A stretch of 39,999 nt of DNA from Ruminococcus sp. (GCF_017549005.1 NZ_JAFYYT010000017.1:1-39999), one strand, 5' to 3'; shown: positions 14,712 to 23,429, counted from the stretch's first letter. A program made the numbers and translations. The notes: generated from the letters alone by a model not told the origin.

Positions 14712-17700
14712 ATGTTCAAAAAATCAGCAAGAAGAACTGCCTCAGGCATAGTAAGCCTTGCAATGCTCCTCGGAACAGCAGGACTTTTCCCTGTTTCACA
14801 GGCATATGCAGCAAGCTCTGTTACTATCAACGAGGTCTGCCCGAAGAATACTACATTAGCCGCACCTGACGGCGGTATGTACGACTGGATAGAGCTCTAC
14901 AACAGCTCAAACAGCTCAGTTGATATCAGCGGCTGGGGCATCAGCGACAAAGCTGACACTCCTTACCGTTTCACTTTCCCGGCAGGCACTACTATTGCGG
15001 CAGGCGGCAGAAAGCTCGTTTTCTGTGACGGCACAGCAGGCGAAACAAATACAGCTATAGCTCCTTTCGGACTTTCCACAAGCGGTGAGACTCTCACACT
15101 TACAGACGCTTCCGGAAATGTAGCTTCTCAGATAACATTTGAAGATATGGCAAAGGATACTTCCTACGGTCAGTATCCCGACGGCAGCGGCGAGTTCTAT
15201 GTGCTTCAATGTTCTCCCGAGGCTGCAAACAAGGCTCCCGAGGGTTCAAACGCAGTAAGGCTCCCCGGATTCTCCGCAGAGAGCGGATTCTACAACAACA
15301 GCTTCTCCCTCACACTTGAAGCTCCACAGGGCACAACAGTTTATTATACACTGGACGGCAGCGATCCTACAACCTCTTCCGAGAAATACTCGGGCCCTAT
15401 CACAGTTCAGGATATGACGAGCCAGCCAAACAAGTACAGCGCAAGAACAGATATCACAGCCTATACGGATATCCTCGCTCCCGATGAGGGCGTTCTCAAG
15501 GCCTGCGTAGTCCGTGCTATCGCTGTAGACTCTCAGGGCAGGTCAAGCAGCATTGCTACAAAGACATATTTCGTCGGCTCTACCAACGTTGACAAGTACA
15601 AGAACATGAAGGTCATCTCTCTCGTTACCGATCCTTCAAACCTCTTTGATTACGAGAAAGGTATCTACGTAACAGGTAAGGTTTACGAAGAAGGCGGCGG
15701 AGGCATGAACTTCGGCGGCATGAACTTCGGCGGCGGAGGCGGAATGGACTTCGGCAACTTCAATTTCGGCGGCCAGAACGGTGACGCAGCTCAGGGCGGC
15801 GCAGGCGGCTTCAACATGGGCAACTGGAACATGGGCGGTCAGAACGGCGACGCAGCTCAGGGCGGCTTCAATATGGGCAACTTCAACATGGGCGACGTTC
15901 AGCTCGGCGGCGCAGGCGGTCCTGCAGTCAATGCAGACGAGGACGTTCAGCAGGGCGGAGCTCAGCAGGGCGGCTGGAACATGGGCGGCCAGAACGGCGG
16001 CTTCAACTTCGGCGGCCAGCAGGCAGGCGGCGACGTAAACGGCGGCGCACAGCAGGGCGGTTGGAATATGGGCGGTCAGAACGGCGGCTTCAACTTCGGC
16101 GGAGCTCAGCAGGGTGACGTAAACGGCGGTGCAGCTCAGGGCGGCGCACAGCAGGGCGGCTGGAACATGGGCGGCCAGAACGGCGGCTGGAACATGGGCG
16201 GTCAGCAGGGCGACGTAAACGGCGGTGCAGCTCAGGGCGGTGCTCAGCAGGGCGGCGCTGGCGGCTTTGGCGGCTTCGATATGGGAGGCGCAGGCGGCTT
16301 CGGCGGCTTTGACATGGGCGATATGGCATTCATGTCACAGGCTAACTACAACCAGAAGGGCGCAGCATGGGAGCGTCCCGCAAATATCGAGATATTCGAC
16401 GGCGGCAAGAGCGTAGTTTCTCAGGACGTCGGCATCAGAACAAAGGGCGCTGCTTCACGTGCATGGCCTCAGAAGAGCTTCAACATCTTTGCACGTCAGG
16501 ACTACGGCAAGAGCAGCGTTGAATACGACCTCTTCGAGGGCAAGTCCACAAAGGAAAAGAACAATAAGGTCATCGACAAGTTCGACGGCTTCACAGTAAG
16601 AAACGGCGGAAACGACAACATGGCAGGCTTCTTCCGTGATTCCGTAGCTCAGTCACTTGTTTCCGACAGAGATATGGCTACTCAGGCTACAAGCGAGTGC
16701 ATACTCTTCATCGACGGCGAGTTCTGGGGCATCTACCAGCTCATGGAGAAGTACAATTCCGATTACTTCAAGTCACACTACGGCATCAAGAAGAATGACG
16801 TTTCATTCATAAAGAACGGCAGCCTCGAGGAGGGCAACGATCAGGACCTCAGCGAGTGGAACAGCCTCCTCAGCGAGATCTCAAGAGGCGATATGACAAG
16901 CGAAGCTGCATATCAGCAGGTTTGCCAGAAGCTGGATATCCAGAGCTTCATCGACTACTTCTCAGCTGAGATATATATTGGTAACCACGACTGGCCGAGC
17001 AACAATACAGGTGTATGGCGTTCAAACGCTGTAGACGCTGAAAACCCATATGCAGACGGCAAGTGGAGAATGGTACTGTTTGATACAGAGTACAGCTCGA
17101 ACCTTGCAGACAAGGTAAGCGAGACAGGTCCTACCTACAACAGCTTCAACCAGGCATCAGGCGGCGGCTTCGGCATGGGCTTCGGAATGGGCGGCGGCTC
17201 ACTCAGCGGCGCATTCTCAGCTCTCATGAAGAACGAGACATTCAGACAGCAGTTCGAGCTCAGCTTCATGGATATGGCTAACTACAACTTCGATACAAAT
17301 AAGACCACAGCTGCTATCAACTACTACAAGGGCTTCAAGCAGCAGATACTCGATACATACAAGCGTTTCCCGTCATCGAAGCACACTCACAATGAGTCTA
17401 CCTTCGATCAGGATTATCAGCTCCTCGAGACTTTCTACAACACAAGATACAGCAACGTTACAAGCCAGATGAAGAACTACATGAGTCTCACAGGCAGCCT
17501 TGCAACTGTTACAGTCGGCAACGACGGCAGCAAGGGTACATTAAAGCTCAATACGATCAAGTTTGACGACTCTATGAGCACATGGAGCGGCAAGTACTTC
17601 ACAGATTATCCTGTAACTGTCAAGGCAGAGGCTAAGGAAGGCTACAGATTCGATCACTGGGAAGTAACAGGCGCTTCAGTAGCAAATACCACATCTGATG

Positions 17701-18089
17701 AGATCACTGTTCCCGTAAGCGAGGGCGTTACTATCAAGGCTGTATACGCACAGGGCAGCGCTCCTGTAGTTACTACAACAAAGGCAACTACTACAACTAA
17801 GGTAACTACAACAGTTACAACAAACCAGGGCGGAAATACTCAGGTCACAAAGTACGGAGATGTAAACTGTGACGGCGATGTAGACCTTTCAGACGCAGTT
17901 CTCATCATGCAGAGCCTTGCAAACCCCAACAAGTACGGCAGAAACGGCAGCGACAGCCACCACATCACCGCACAGGGCCTTGCAAACGCAGACTGCACAG
18001 GACACAATGACGGCGTTACTTCAAACGACGCACAGGCAATACAGAAGTATCTGCTTGGTCTTATAAAGTCTCTTCCCGATAACAACTGA
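14712..18089 (+). CDS. Secreted CotH-family protein with lamin-tail domain and dockerin
   Basis: This is an exported protein of 1125 residues. The signal peptide (about 1-34) ends at AYA-A. A lamin-tail domain (about 35-145, INEVCPKN...YDWIELYNSS...GWGISD) follows, then a chitobiase-C-like beta domain (about 185-235, TVYYTLDGSDPTT). A Gly/Gln/Asn/Trp-rich segment (about 325-545) precedes the CotH kinase-like domain (about 555-890), with IRTKGAASRAWPQKSFNI, GEFWGIYQLMEKY, NHDWPSNN and the acidic FDTEYS. Then come an InlB-type beta repeat (GYRFDHWEV), a Thr linker and a type I dockerin with two calcium loops (DVNCDGDVDLSD and the loop before SNDAQAIQKYL). The dockerin should attach it to a cellulosome scaffoldin. 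The ATG at 14712 has GGAGGG nine bases upstream; an in-frame ATG at 14697 overlaps that site and is rejected. The CotH substrate here is unknown. Confidence 0.9.
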   Translation: MFKKSARRTASGIVSLAMLLGTAGLFPVSQAYAASSVTINEVCPKNTTLAAPDGGMYDWIELYNSSNSSVDISGWGISDKADTPYRFTFPAGTTIAAGGRKLVFCDGTAGETNTAIAPFGLSTSGETLTLTDASGNVASQITFEDMAKDTSYGQYPDGSGEFYVLQCSPEAANKAPEGSNAVRLPGFSAESGFYNNSFSLTLEAPQGTTVYYTLDGSDPTTSSEKYSGPITVQDMTSQPNKYSARTDITAYTDILAPDEGVLKACVVRAIAVDSQGRSSSIATKTYFVGSTNVDKYKNMKVISLVTDPSNLFDYEKGIYVTGKVYEEGGGGMNFGGMNFGGGGGMDFGNFNFGGQNGDAAQGGAGGFNMGNWNMGGQNGDAAQGGFNMGNFNMGDVQLGGAGGPAVNADEDVQQGGAQQGGWNMGGQNGGFNFGGQQAGGDVNGGAQQGGWNMGGQNGGFNFGGAQQGDVNGGAAQGGAQQGGWNMGGQNGGWNMGGQQGDVNGGAAQGGAQQGGAGGFGGFDMGGAGGFGGFDMGDMAFMSQANYNQKGAAWERPANIEIFDGGKSVVSQDVGIRTKGAASRAWPQKSFNIFARQDYGKSSVEYDLFEGKSTKEKNNKVIDKFDGFTVRNGGNDNMAGFFRDSVAQSLVSDRDMATQATSECILFIDGEFWGIYQLMEKYNSDYFKSHYGIKKNDVSFIKNGSLEEGNDQDLSEWNSLLSEISRGDMTSEAAYQQVCQKLDIQSFIDYFSAEIYIGNHDWPSNNTGVWRSNAVDAENPYADGKWRMVLFDTEYSSNLADKVSETGPTYNSFNQASGGGFGMGFGMGGGSLSGAFSALMKNETFRQQFELSFMDMANYNFDTNKTTAAINYYKGFKQQILDTYKRFPSSKHTHNESTFDQDYQLLETFYNTRYSNVTSQMKNYMSLTGSLATVTVGNDGSKGTLKLNTIKFDDSMSTWSGKYFTDYPVTVKAEAKEGYRFDHWEVTGASVANTTSDEITVPVSEGVTIKAVYAQGSAPVVTTTKATTTTKVTTTVTTNQGGNTQVTKYGDVNCDGDVDLSDAVLIMQSLANPNKYGRNGSDSHHITAQGLANADCTGHNDGVTSNDAQAIQKYLLGLIKSLPDNN
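15697..16330 (+). repeat. Gly-rich in-frame repeat region in the CotH gene
   Basis: About 210 codons repeat variants of GGWNMGGQNGG, GGFNFGGQ, GDVNGGAAQGGAQQGG and GFGGFDMG. At DNA level, stretches such as GGCGGCCAGAACGGCGG recur many times, so slippage and length variation are likely. It sits between the beta domain and the CotH kinase-like domain as a flexible or self-associating linker. Confidence 0.88.
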
Positions 18090-18161
18090 TCGGCAGAGAC
18101 AAGTGGACATAATTTCGACGTTCACGATTCATCAGAAATCTTCCTTTAAATAACCACCTTC

Positions 18162-18196
18162 AAAAACAGCGAAGAGTTCAGCTCTTCGCTGTTTTT
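18162..18196. terminator. Terminator of the CotH gene
   Basis: AAAAACAGCGAAGAG and CTCTTCGCTGTTTTT form a 15-bp stem around five bases, about 75 bp after the stop codon. Confidence 0.9.
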
Positions 18197-18270
18197 CTTT
18201 TATTATTGCTTATTTTTGGCAGCTGCTCGGACTTCCGGCAGGGTACGGCGGCAGCTGATAAATAAGGAAT

Positions 18271-18328
18271 ATGACATTTGACAGAGCGGGATATGACATT
18301 TGTCATGTCAGAAACTGACAGAGTACAC
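18271..18328 (+). promoter_or_regulatory. Three operator copies upstream of the ABC-2 exporter operon
   Basis: A perfect palindrome ATGACATTTGTCAT lies at 18293-18306. A degenerate copy, ATGACATTTGACAG, starts 22 bp earlier at 18271, and a left half CTGACA starts 22 bp later at 18315. Relative to the start expected from the -10 box at 18352, the centres are near -86, -64 and -43. The same layout occurs before the gene at 22044. The inverted repeat resembles, from memory, those bound by NarL/DesR-type regulators. Confidence 0.65.
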
Positions 18329-18351
18329 TACAAAAACTTTTTTCCGTGAGC

Positions 18352-18357
18352 TATAAT
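18352..18357 (+). promoter_or_regulatory. -10 element of the ABC-2 exporter operon
   Basis: TATAAT is perfect, but the -35 position (18329-18334, TACAAA) is poor. That fits a promoter that needs an activator bound at the operators upstream. Confidence 0.6.
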
Positions 18358-18391
18358 ATATACAGTGAGAAACACAAAGGAGGATACAAAT

Positions 18392-19342
18392 ATGGAGAAC
18401 ACAGTTGTAAAGATACAGGACCTTGTAAAACGCTACGGCGATCTTATCGCTCTCGACCATTTCAGCCTTGAAATAAAGGAGGGTGAGATATTCGGACTTC
18501 TCGGTCCTAACGGCTCGGGAAAGACCACTACCATAAACTGTCTGCTGTCGCTGCTTTCCTTTGACAAGGGCAGGATAGAGATATTCGGCAAGGAAATGAC
18601 TCCCGTGAGCTACGATATCAAAAAGGACATAGGCATTATCATGCAGAACGTGGCGGTTTTCGACGAACTTACGGTATATGAGAATATCGACTACTTCTGC
18701 GGACTTTATATCAAGGACAAAAACAAGCGTAAGAAATGCATTGACGACGCTGTTAAATTCGTCGGACTTGAGGACTTTGTGAAGTTCTATCCGAAAAAGC
18801 TGTCGGGAGGACTTCTCCGCAGACTGAATATCGCCTGCGGCATAGCTCACAAGCCTAAGCTCATAATCCTTGACGAGCCTACTGTGGCAGTCGATCCGCA
18901 GAGCCGCAACCGCATACTCGAGGGCATACAGGAGCTCAACAAAAACGGCGCTACCATCATATATACCTCCCACTATATGGAGGAGGTAGAACAGATATGC
19001 ACCCGTATCTCTATCATGGACAAAGGAAAAAAGGTGGCTGAGGGCACTAAGGACGAGCTCAAGCGCATGATAAAGAATACAGAGACTATCATCATCGAGC
19101 TGCTGGAGCTTCCTGACAAGGCATACAGGGAGATAGCTTCACTGCCTCATGTATACGATTCAAAGTTCGAGAACGGAAAGCTTTCCGTATACTGCTCGGG
19201 CGGCAAGCACAACCTCACAAGAGTGCTTGAGGTATTGCAGAAGAACGAGCTGGGCTTTGGAAGAGTATACACGGAGCTTCCTACGCTCAACGATGTGTTC
19301 CTTGAAATCACAGGTACGGCACTAAGGGACAAGGAGGACTGA
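18392..19342 (+). CDS. ABC-2 type exporter, ATP-binding protein
   Basis: This 316-residue ATPase drives the two permeases that follow. Walker A is GPNGSGKTT (about 41-49), the Q-loop is IGIIMQNVAVF, the signature is KLSGGLLRRLNIACGI (LSGGL in place of LSGGQ), Walker B is LIILDEPTVAVDPQSR and the switch His is in YTSHYMEE. The C-terminal extension of about 90 residues is typical of the drug/lipid exporter DrrA/CcmA group. The ATG at 18392 has AAAGGAGG nine bases upstream; a GTG nine codons earlier starts before that site. An ATPase with two ABC-2 permeases recalls the LnrLMN linearmycin exporter of Bacillus. Confidence 0.92.
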   Translation: MENTVVKIQDLVKRYGDLIALDHFSLEIKEGEIFGLLGPNGSGKTTTINCLLSLLSFDKGRIEIFGKEMTPVSYDIKKDIGIIMQNVAVFDELTVYENIDYFCGLYIKDKNKRKKCIDDAVKFVGLEDFVKFYPKKLSGGLLRRLNIACGIAHKPKLIILDEPTVAVDPQSRNRILEGIQELNKNGATIIYTSHYMEEVEQICTRISIMDKGKKVAEGTKDELKRMIKNTETIIIELLELPDKAYREIASLPHVYDSKFENGKLSVYCSGGKHNLTRVLEVLQKNELGFGRVYTELPTLNDVFLEITGTALRDKED

Positions 19343-19344
19343 AT

Positions 19345-20478
19345 ATGTTCATGCATATATTGAAATATGAGCTGAAAAGCGGTCTCCGCAGCAAGGATAT
19401 GCTTATATGGCTCATACTTTTCCCCATACTTCTCGGTACTGTTTTCAAGGTGGGCTTCGGAAGCATTTACGAAAAGACCGAGAAATTCAATTCCATTCCG
19501 ATCGCTGTAGTGGAGGAGAGCGAAAACAAGGCTTTCCGACAGGTGATCGAAAATATCGGGAGCGCTGAGCAGCCCTTTATTACAGCCAGCTTTACAGATA
19601 GGGAAAAGGCTGAGAAGCTCCTTGATGACGGAGAAATAGAGGGTATCATCTTCTCGGGAGAGAAGCTCAGACTGACAGTCAAGGAAAAGGGGCTCCGCGA
19701 GACAATGCTCAAATCCTTTGTGGAGCAGTACTCCGTCCGCGAGAAGATAGCTATGGACGCTTTTGAAACAGCTCCCGAAAAGGCTCAGCAGGTAATTGAA
19801 TCACTGACAGCGGAGACAGTTTCTTCATGCAGGGAGATACCGGTCACACAGGGAAATCCCGACGTTTATGTTCAGTATTTCTACAACCTTATCGCTATGG
19901 TGGCGATGTTCGGCTGTATTACAGGCATGACAATTACCTCACACAGACAGGCTGACCTTTCGGCTCTCGGTGCAAGGAGCTGCTGTTCGCCGGTGCCTAA
20001 GTCTGTAAGCGTTCTTGCAAGTCTTGCAAGCAGCTTCTTATTGCAGACGGTCTGCATGATAATATGCGTAACATTCCTTGCGTTCGTACTGAAAGTGGAC
20101 TTCGGCGACAGACTTTGGCTGGTATATCCTACAGCAATATTCGGCAGTATCCTGGGAGTTTCCTTCGGTTTCTTCATAGGCTCTATCGCAAGGGTGAACG
20201 AAAAGGTAAAGACGGCGATACTTATGACCACAACAATGCTGCTGTGCTTCTTCAGCGGCCTTATGGTGGGCAATATGAAGGCTGTGGTAGCTGAAAAGGC
20301 TCCGTGGTTCAACAATATCAACCCCGTTGCGGTAATATCGGACTGCTTCTACTGCCTCAACATATACGAGGACTATGACCGCTACTTCACAAAGCTAATA
20401 ACCATGGCGGTCACAATAGTGATATTCATAACCCTTGGCATTATTTCTTCAAGGAGGAAAAAATATGCAAGTATTTAA
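19345..20478 (+). CDS. ABC-2 type exporter, permease 1
   Basis: The protein has 377 residues. One N-terminal helix (about 17-37, DMLIWLILFPILLGTVFKVGF) is followed by an extracytoplasmic domain to about 175, then five helices in the C-terminal half (from YFYNLIAMVAMFGCITGM to TMAVTIVIFITLGIISS). This is the standard ABC-2/YhgE-like exporter fold. It starts two bases after the ATPase stop, and GGAGG lies inside the end of the ATPase gene. It should form a heterodimer with the next gene product. The substrate is unknown; amphipathic antibiotics or lipids are typical. Confidence 0.88.
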   Translation: MFMHILKYELKSGLRSKDMLIWLILFPILLGTVFKVGFGSIYEKTEKFNSIPIAVVEESENKAFRQVIENIGSAEQPFITASFTDREKAEKLLDDGEIEGIIFSGEKLRLTVKEKGLRETMLKSFVEQYSVREKIAMDAFETAPEKAQQVIESLTAETVSSCREIPVTQGNPDVYVQYFYNLIAMVAMFGCITGMTITSHRQADLSALGARSCCSPVPKSVSVLASLASSFLLQTVCMIICVTFLAFVLKVDFGDRLWLVYPTAIFGSILGVSFGFFIGSIARVNEKVKTAILMTTTMLLCFFSGLMVGNMKAVVAEKAPWFNNINPVAVISDCFYCLNIYEDYDRYFTKLITMAVTIVIFITLGIISSRRKKYASI

Positions 20479-21652
20479 GGCAATGCTCAGGATAATCAGA
20501 AAAAGGCTGCCCTCTGCCATGATATATATAGTAGTCTTTGTGGTGATCTCTATCCTTGTTACAAATGCTTCCACCAAGGATAATAAGTTTGAGGTGACGA
20601 AGCTGGATATATGCGTGTTCGACGAGGACGATACTCCCGAGAGCCGCGCACTTACCGATTTTATCGGAAAAATCAATGATATAGCTGAAATAGAAAATAA
20701 CAGGGACGTCATAATCGACAGTCTCTACTACAAGCGTGTGAACTATGCTCTTATCATCAATAAAGGCTATGCTGAGAAGCTGGCGGCGGGGGAAACAGCC
20801 GACCTCTTCGGAAGCTACCACCTCGACGAGAGCTACTCCGTAGTGTATATGGGGCAGTTCCTTGATGAGTACATCACCTCGGTAACGGCTTACCTCACTA
20901 TGGGCAAGCCCATTGACGAGGCGATAAGCTGCACAGAGGAGACTCTGTCCCAGCATACAGACGTTGATATGCTGAGAGTGGACAAGGGCGGAAATTCACA
21001 CTACAGCGTGGACTTCGCAGGCTACTTCCAGTATATGCCATACATACTCATTGCGGCTATATTCACCGTTATATGCCAGGTGCTTGTGACTATGAATAAG
21101 AAGGATATCCGCTACCGCACCAACTGCTCCTGCATGGACAGCTCAAAGTACACATTCCAGCTTATTATCGGCAGCGGCTTGTTCGTGATAGCAGTATGGT
21201 TCATGCTAGTGATTATAGGAGCTGTGCTCAACGGGGAAATGTACATGGGAAGAGCATGGTATGCGGTCATCAACAGCTTCATATTCTCAGTAGTGGTAAC
21301 GGCTATGGCAGTATTCGTATCAAGCTTCGAGCCAAAGGAAAACGTGCTGAATATTATCACACAGGTGCTCAGTATCGGTATGAGCTTCCTCTGCGGAATA
21401 TTTATCCCGATGGAGGTACTCAGCGACGGAGTCCTTTCAGCAGCAAGATTCCTGCCTGCATACTGGTACGTGAGGGCTAACAATATGATCGCGGATATTA
21501 CACCTTTCAGCTTCAATGAGGTAGTTCAGTGCTATCTCATACAGCTTGGCTTTGCAGTAGCTCTGATACTTCTTACGCTGCTTGTACGCAAAGTCAAATA
21601 CAACAGCGCAGCTATAAGCACAAATGTGAAGAAAGCTGTAGTAAGCGATTGA
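20465..21652 (+). CDS. ABC-2 type exporter, permease 2
   Basis: This 395-residue protein has the same fold as permease 1: an N-terminal helix (about 16-34, AMIYIVVFVVISILVTN), a polar external domain to about 185, and five or six helices from YFQYMPYILIAAIFTVICQV to the C terminus. The stretch FLCGIFIPMEVL in the third C-terminal helix is the usual ABC-2 motif. The ATG at 20465 follows AAGGAGG and overlaps permease 1 by 14 bp, so the two are co-translated. A strong terminator follows the stop. Confidence 0.88.
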   Translation: MQVFKAMLRIIRKRLPSAMIYIVVFVVISILVTNASTKDNKFEVTKLDICVFDEDDTPESRALTDFIGKINDIAEIENNRDVIIDSLYYKRVNYALIINKGYAEKLAAGETADLFGSYHLDESYSVVYMGQFLDEYITSVTAYLTMGKPIDEAISCTEETLSQHTDVDMLRVDKGGNSHYSVDFAGYFQYMPYILIAAIFTVICQVLVTMNKKDIRYRTNCSCMDSSKYTFQLIIGSGLFVIAVWFMLVIIGAVLNGEMYMGRAWYAVINSFIFSVVVTAMAVFVSSFEPKENVLNIITQVLSIGMSFLCGIFIPMEVLSDGVLSAARFLPAYWYVRANNMIADITPFSFNEVVQCYLIQLGFAVALILLTLLVRKVKYNSAAISTNVKKAVVSD

Positions 21653-21658
21653 CCTGTA

Positions 21659-21687
21659 GGGGCGCACAGTGTGCGTCCCCTTTTTTT
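21659..21687 (+). terminator. Terminator of the ABC-2 exporter operon
   Basis: GGGGCGCAC and GTGCGTCCCC pair, with one bulged T, and are followed by seven T residues. Confidence 0.88.
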
Positions 21688-21719
21688 ATGCTTCTATAAA
21701 GGGGCTGAAATAGGGGCTC

Positions 21720-21741
21720 ATTAAACGGAAAACCGTTTAAT
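21720..21741. repeat. Perfect 9-bp inverted repeat of unknown role
   Basis: ATTAAACGG and CCGTTTAAT flank AAAA. It is too AT-rich at its base for a terminator, has no T run, and lies between the exporter terminator and the next promoter. It could be an operator or a small hairpin. Confidence 0.45.
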
Positions 21742-21863
21742 AAGAAAAAAATAATTTTGAGATTCTGTGTTTTGCACAAAAACGCTTGCTGAGTTTTGTC
21801 GGAGCTGCTTCCTTTGTGTTTGGTTTACGTGGGACGGAACATCTTCATAGGTCGTTGTGATAG

Positions 21864-21919
21864 ATGACATATGTCATTCAGAAGAGGATATATGTCACTG
21901 TGATAGTGATAGTTGTCAT
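21864..21919 (+). promoter_or_regulatory. Three operator copies upstream of the secreted-protein gene
   Basis: The palindrome ATGACATATGTCAT lies at 21864-21877. Right half-sites TGTCAT, TGTCAC and TGTCAT start at 21872, 21893 and 21914, exactly 21 bp apart. With the -10 box TACAAT at 21944, the centres fall near -85, -64 and -43, the same positions as before the exporter operon at 18392. Confidence 0.68.
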
Positions 21920-21943
21920 CTTCACAGAGCAGTCTGAATGTGA

Positions 21944-21949
21944 TACAAT
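21944..21949 (+). promoter_or_regulatory. -10 element of the secreted-protein gene
   Basis: TACAAT within GTGATACAATAAG lacks a good -35 box. Together with the three operators it suggests activator-dependent transcription, with a leader of about 88 nt. Confidence 0.5.
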
Positions 21950-22043
21950 AAGACCATACCAAAGAGGTAACACAGTTCAGCGCGCAGAACTTGGTTATAA
22001 ACGTTAGGAACTTAATAAAATTATTAAAATGGAGGTTGTAATT

Positions 22044-22622
22044 ATGAAAAACAATTCAAAGAAGATCATCTGTACATTATCAAGTGCTATTGTGCTTTGC
22101 GGTTCTGCTGCTCTTCCTGTAAGTGCTGCAAAAGAAATACCGGGAAGAAATCCGTCAGTCGATATAGATAGGCTTCCCAAGGAGATCCCCGAAAGGATCC
22201 TTATTGAACCAAATTTCAGGCCGGGTTTTGAACATAAGTATTTTGAGTGTTATGAAGCATTAAGCGCAAAACAGAAAAAAACACTGGTTTTATTGCCTGA
22301 TTCGGGAAGTGCGGTCCTTGAAGTCGAAGTAAGCGGCGGTCGTTACAAAAATGATCCTGATTATGAGGTAAGATATCAGTGGTGCAATGTGAACGGTCCG
22401 ATCTATGGTGCTATTAATGCTAAATATTACGCCGATAAGACCGGCGAATACTATTGTTACGTATGGGAGGCAAAAAAGAACTCAAACCGTGAGACCTATT
22501 ATCCATATGATGCAGTAAGATCTGATACAGCAAGTGTAATAAAAGGCTTTGTGATGGAAGGCCCTATTGAGAATTCATTCAAAAAAGAAGCAGTATTTCA
22601 TGAAATGAAACGGGCTTCATGA
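22044..22622 (+). CDS. Small secreted protein with an Ig-like segment
   Basis: This 192-residue protein has a clear signal peptide (MKNNSKKIICTLSSAIVLCG, cleavage near SAA-K at about 29-31). The mature part has a Pro-rich start and then a beta-rich segment, YQWCNVNGPIYG...DKTGEYYCYVWEA, that looks like the C and F strands of an Ig-like domain with a possible disulphide between the two cysteines. No membrane anchor or sorting signal is seen. I do not recognise a family. The ATG at 22044 has GGAGG eight bases upstream; an earlier in-frame ATG at 22029 overlaps the ribosome site. It shares its operator layout with the ABC-2 exporter and may bind or sense the exporter's ligand outside the cell. 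Confidence 0.75.
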   Translation: MKNNSKKIICTLSSAIVLCGSAALPVSAAKEIPGRNPSVDIDRLPKEIPERILIEPNFRPGFEHKYFECYEALSAKQKKTLVLLPDSGSAVLEVEVSGGRYKNDPDYEVRYQWCNVNGPIYGAINAKYYADKTGEYYCYVWEAKKNSNRETYYPYDAVRSDTASVIKGFVMEGPIENSFKKEAVFHEMKRAS

Positions 22623-22661
22623 CAGCTGATATCAGTTAAAATGGCGTTCATGCAGTAAAAT

Positions 22662-22697
22662 AAAAAGCTCTTCATCGCTGAATGAAGAGCTTTTTTG
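22662..22697. terminator. Bidirectional terminator at the end of the biosynthetic operon
   Basis: AAAAAGCTCTTCAT and ATGAAGAGCTTTTT form a 14-bp stem around CGCTGA. It lies between the convergent secreted-protein gene and the thioesterase gene, with T runs on both strands. Confidence 0.88.
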
Positions 22698-22732
22698 TGT
22701 TATGCTGCATAAGAAATTAACGGAACTTCTTA

Positions 22733-23428
22733 TCATATATGCAGTTTTTCTTTGATAATGCCGCAGACCTCTTCCTTGTGCTGCTGATAGTAGAAGTGGC
22801 CGCCGTCAAAGGGATATACCTTGCAGCTGCCGTCGGTGAAGCGGCTCCAGCTGCTCATATCCACGCTCTGCATGAGGGGGTCGTCCTTGCCGTATATCAC
22901 TGTGATATCGCAGCCGAACTTTACGTCTTCGGGTGTGGCTTTGTAGCGCTCTGCCATACGCACATCGGTGCAGAGTATGCGGTTGAGAGTACGCATGAGC
23001 TCCTCATCGGGTACGGGAGCTGCCGTGGAAAGCGAATTCTTCGTGAAGTAGGAAACTATTTCCTCATCGGAGGCTGTTTCCACGTTCTCGAAGCAGTGTA
23101 CGTCCTCGTCGGGGGGATTCTTGCCCGAAAGGAATACGTGACAGGGGAGGGCAAGTCCCTTTTCCCTTGCCTGCTTTACAAGCTCGGTAACGAGGACTGT
23201 TCCCATGCTGTGCCCGAAAAGCGCATATTCTCCTCTGAGAAGCTCTGAGTGCTTTTCTATGAGGTCGGCAACGCAGTCATGTACATTATCGAGGAGGGGC
23301 TCTGAAGAGCGCGTAAAGCGCCCTGAGAGCTCCATAGGAACTACGCTGAGTTCCTTAGGCAGGAAGCGCTTGAAGGAGCTGTAGCTCTTTGCAGAGCCTC
23401 CTGCGTGGGGAAGAAAGAAAAGTACCAT
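22733..23428 (-). CDS. Type II thioesterase of the biosynthetic operon
   Basis: This 231-residue alpha/beta hydrolase resembles the editing thioesterases of polyketide and non-ribosomal peptide pathways. Typical motifs are FFLPHAGGSAKSY at the N terminus, the nucleophile S74 in FGHSMG, the catalytic Asp in IYGKDDPL and the His in GGHFYY. It would remove stalled or wrong acyl groups from carrier proteins, or release the product. It is the last gene of the operon and starts one base after the stop of the small carrier protein, which is its likely partner. The length is normal for the family. Confidence 0.92.
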   Translation of the reverse strand: MVLFFLPHAGGSAKSYSSFKRFLPKELSVVPMELSGRFTRSSEPLLDNVHDCVADLIEKHSELLRGEYALFGHSMGTVLVTELVKQAREKGLALPCHVFLSGKNPPDEDVHCFENVETASDEEIVSYFTKNSLSTAAPVPDEELMRTLNRILCTDVRMAERYKATPEDVKFGCDITVIYGKDDPLMQSVDMSSWSRFTDGSCKVYPFDGGHFYYQQHKEEVCGIIKEKLHI

Positions 23429-23429
23429 A

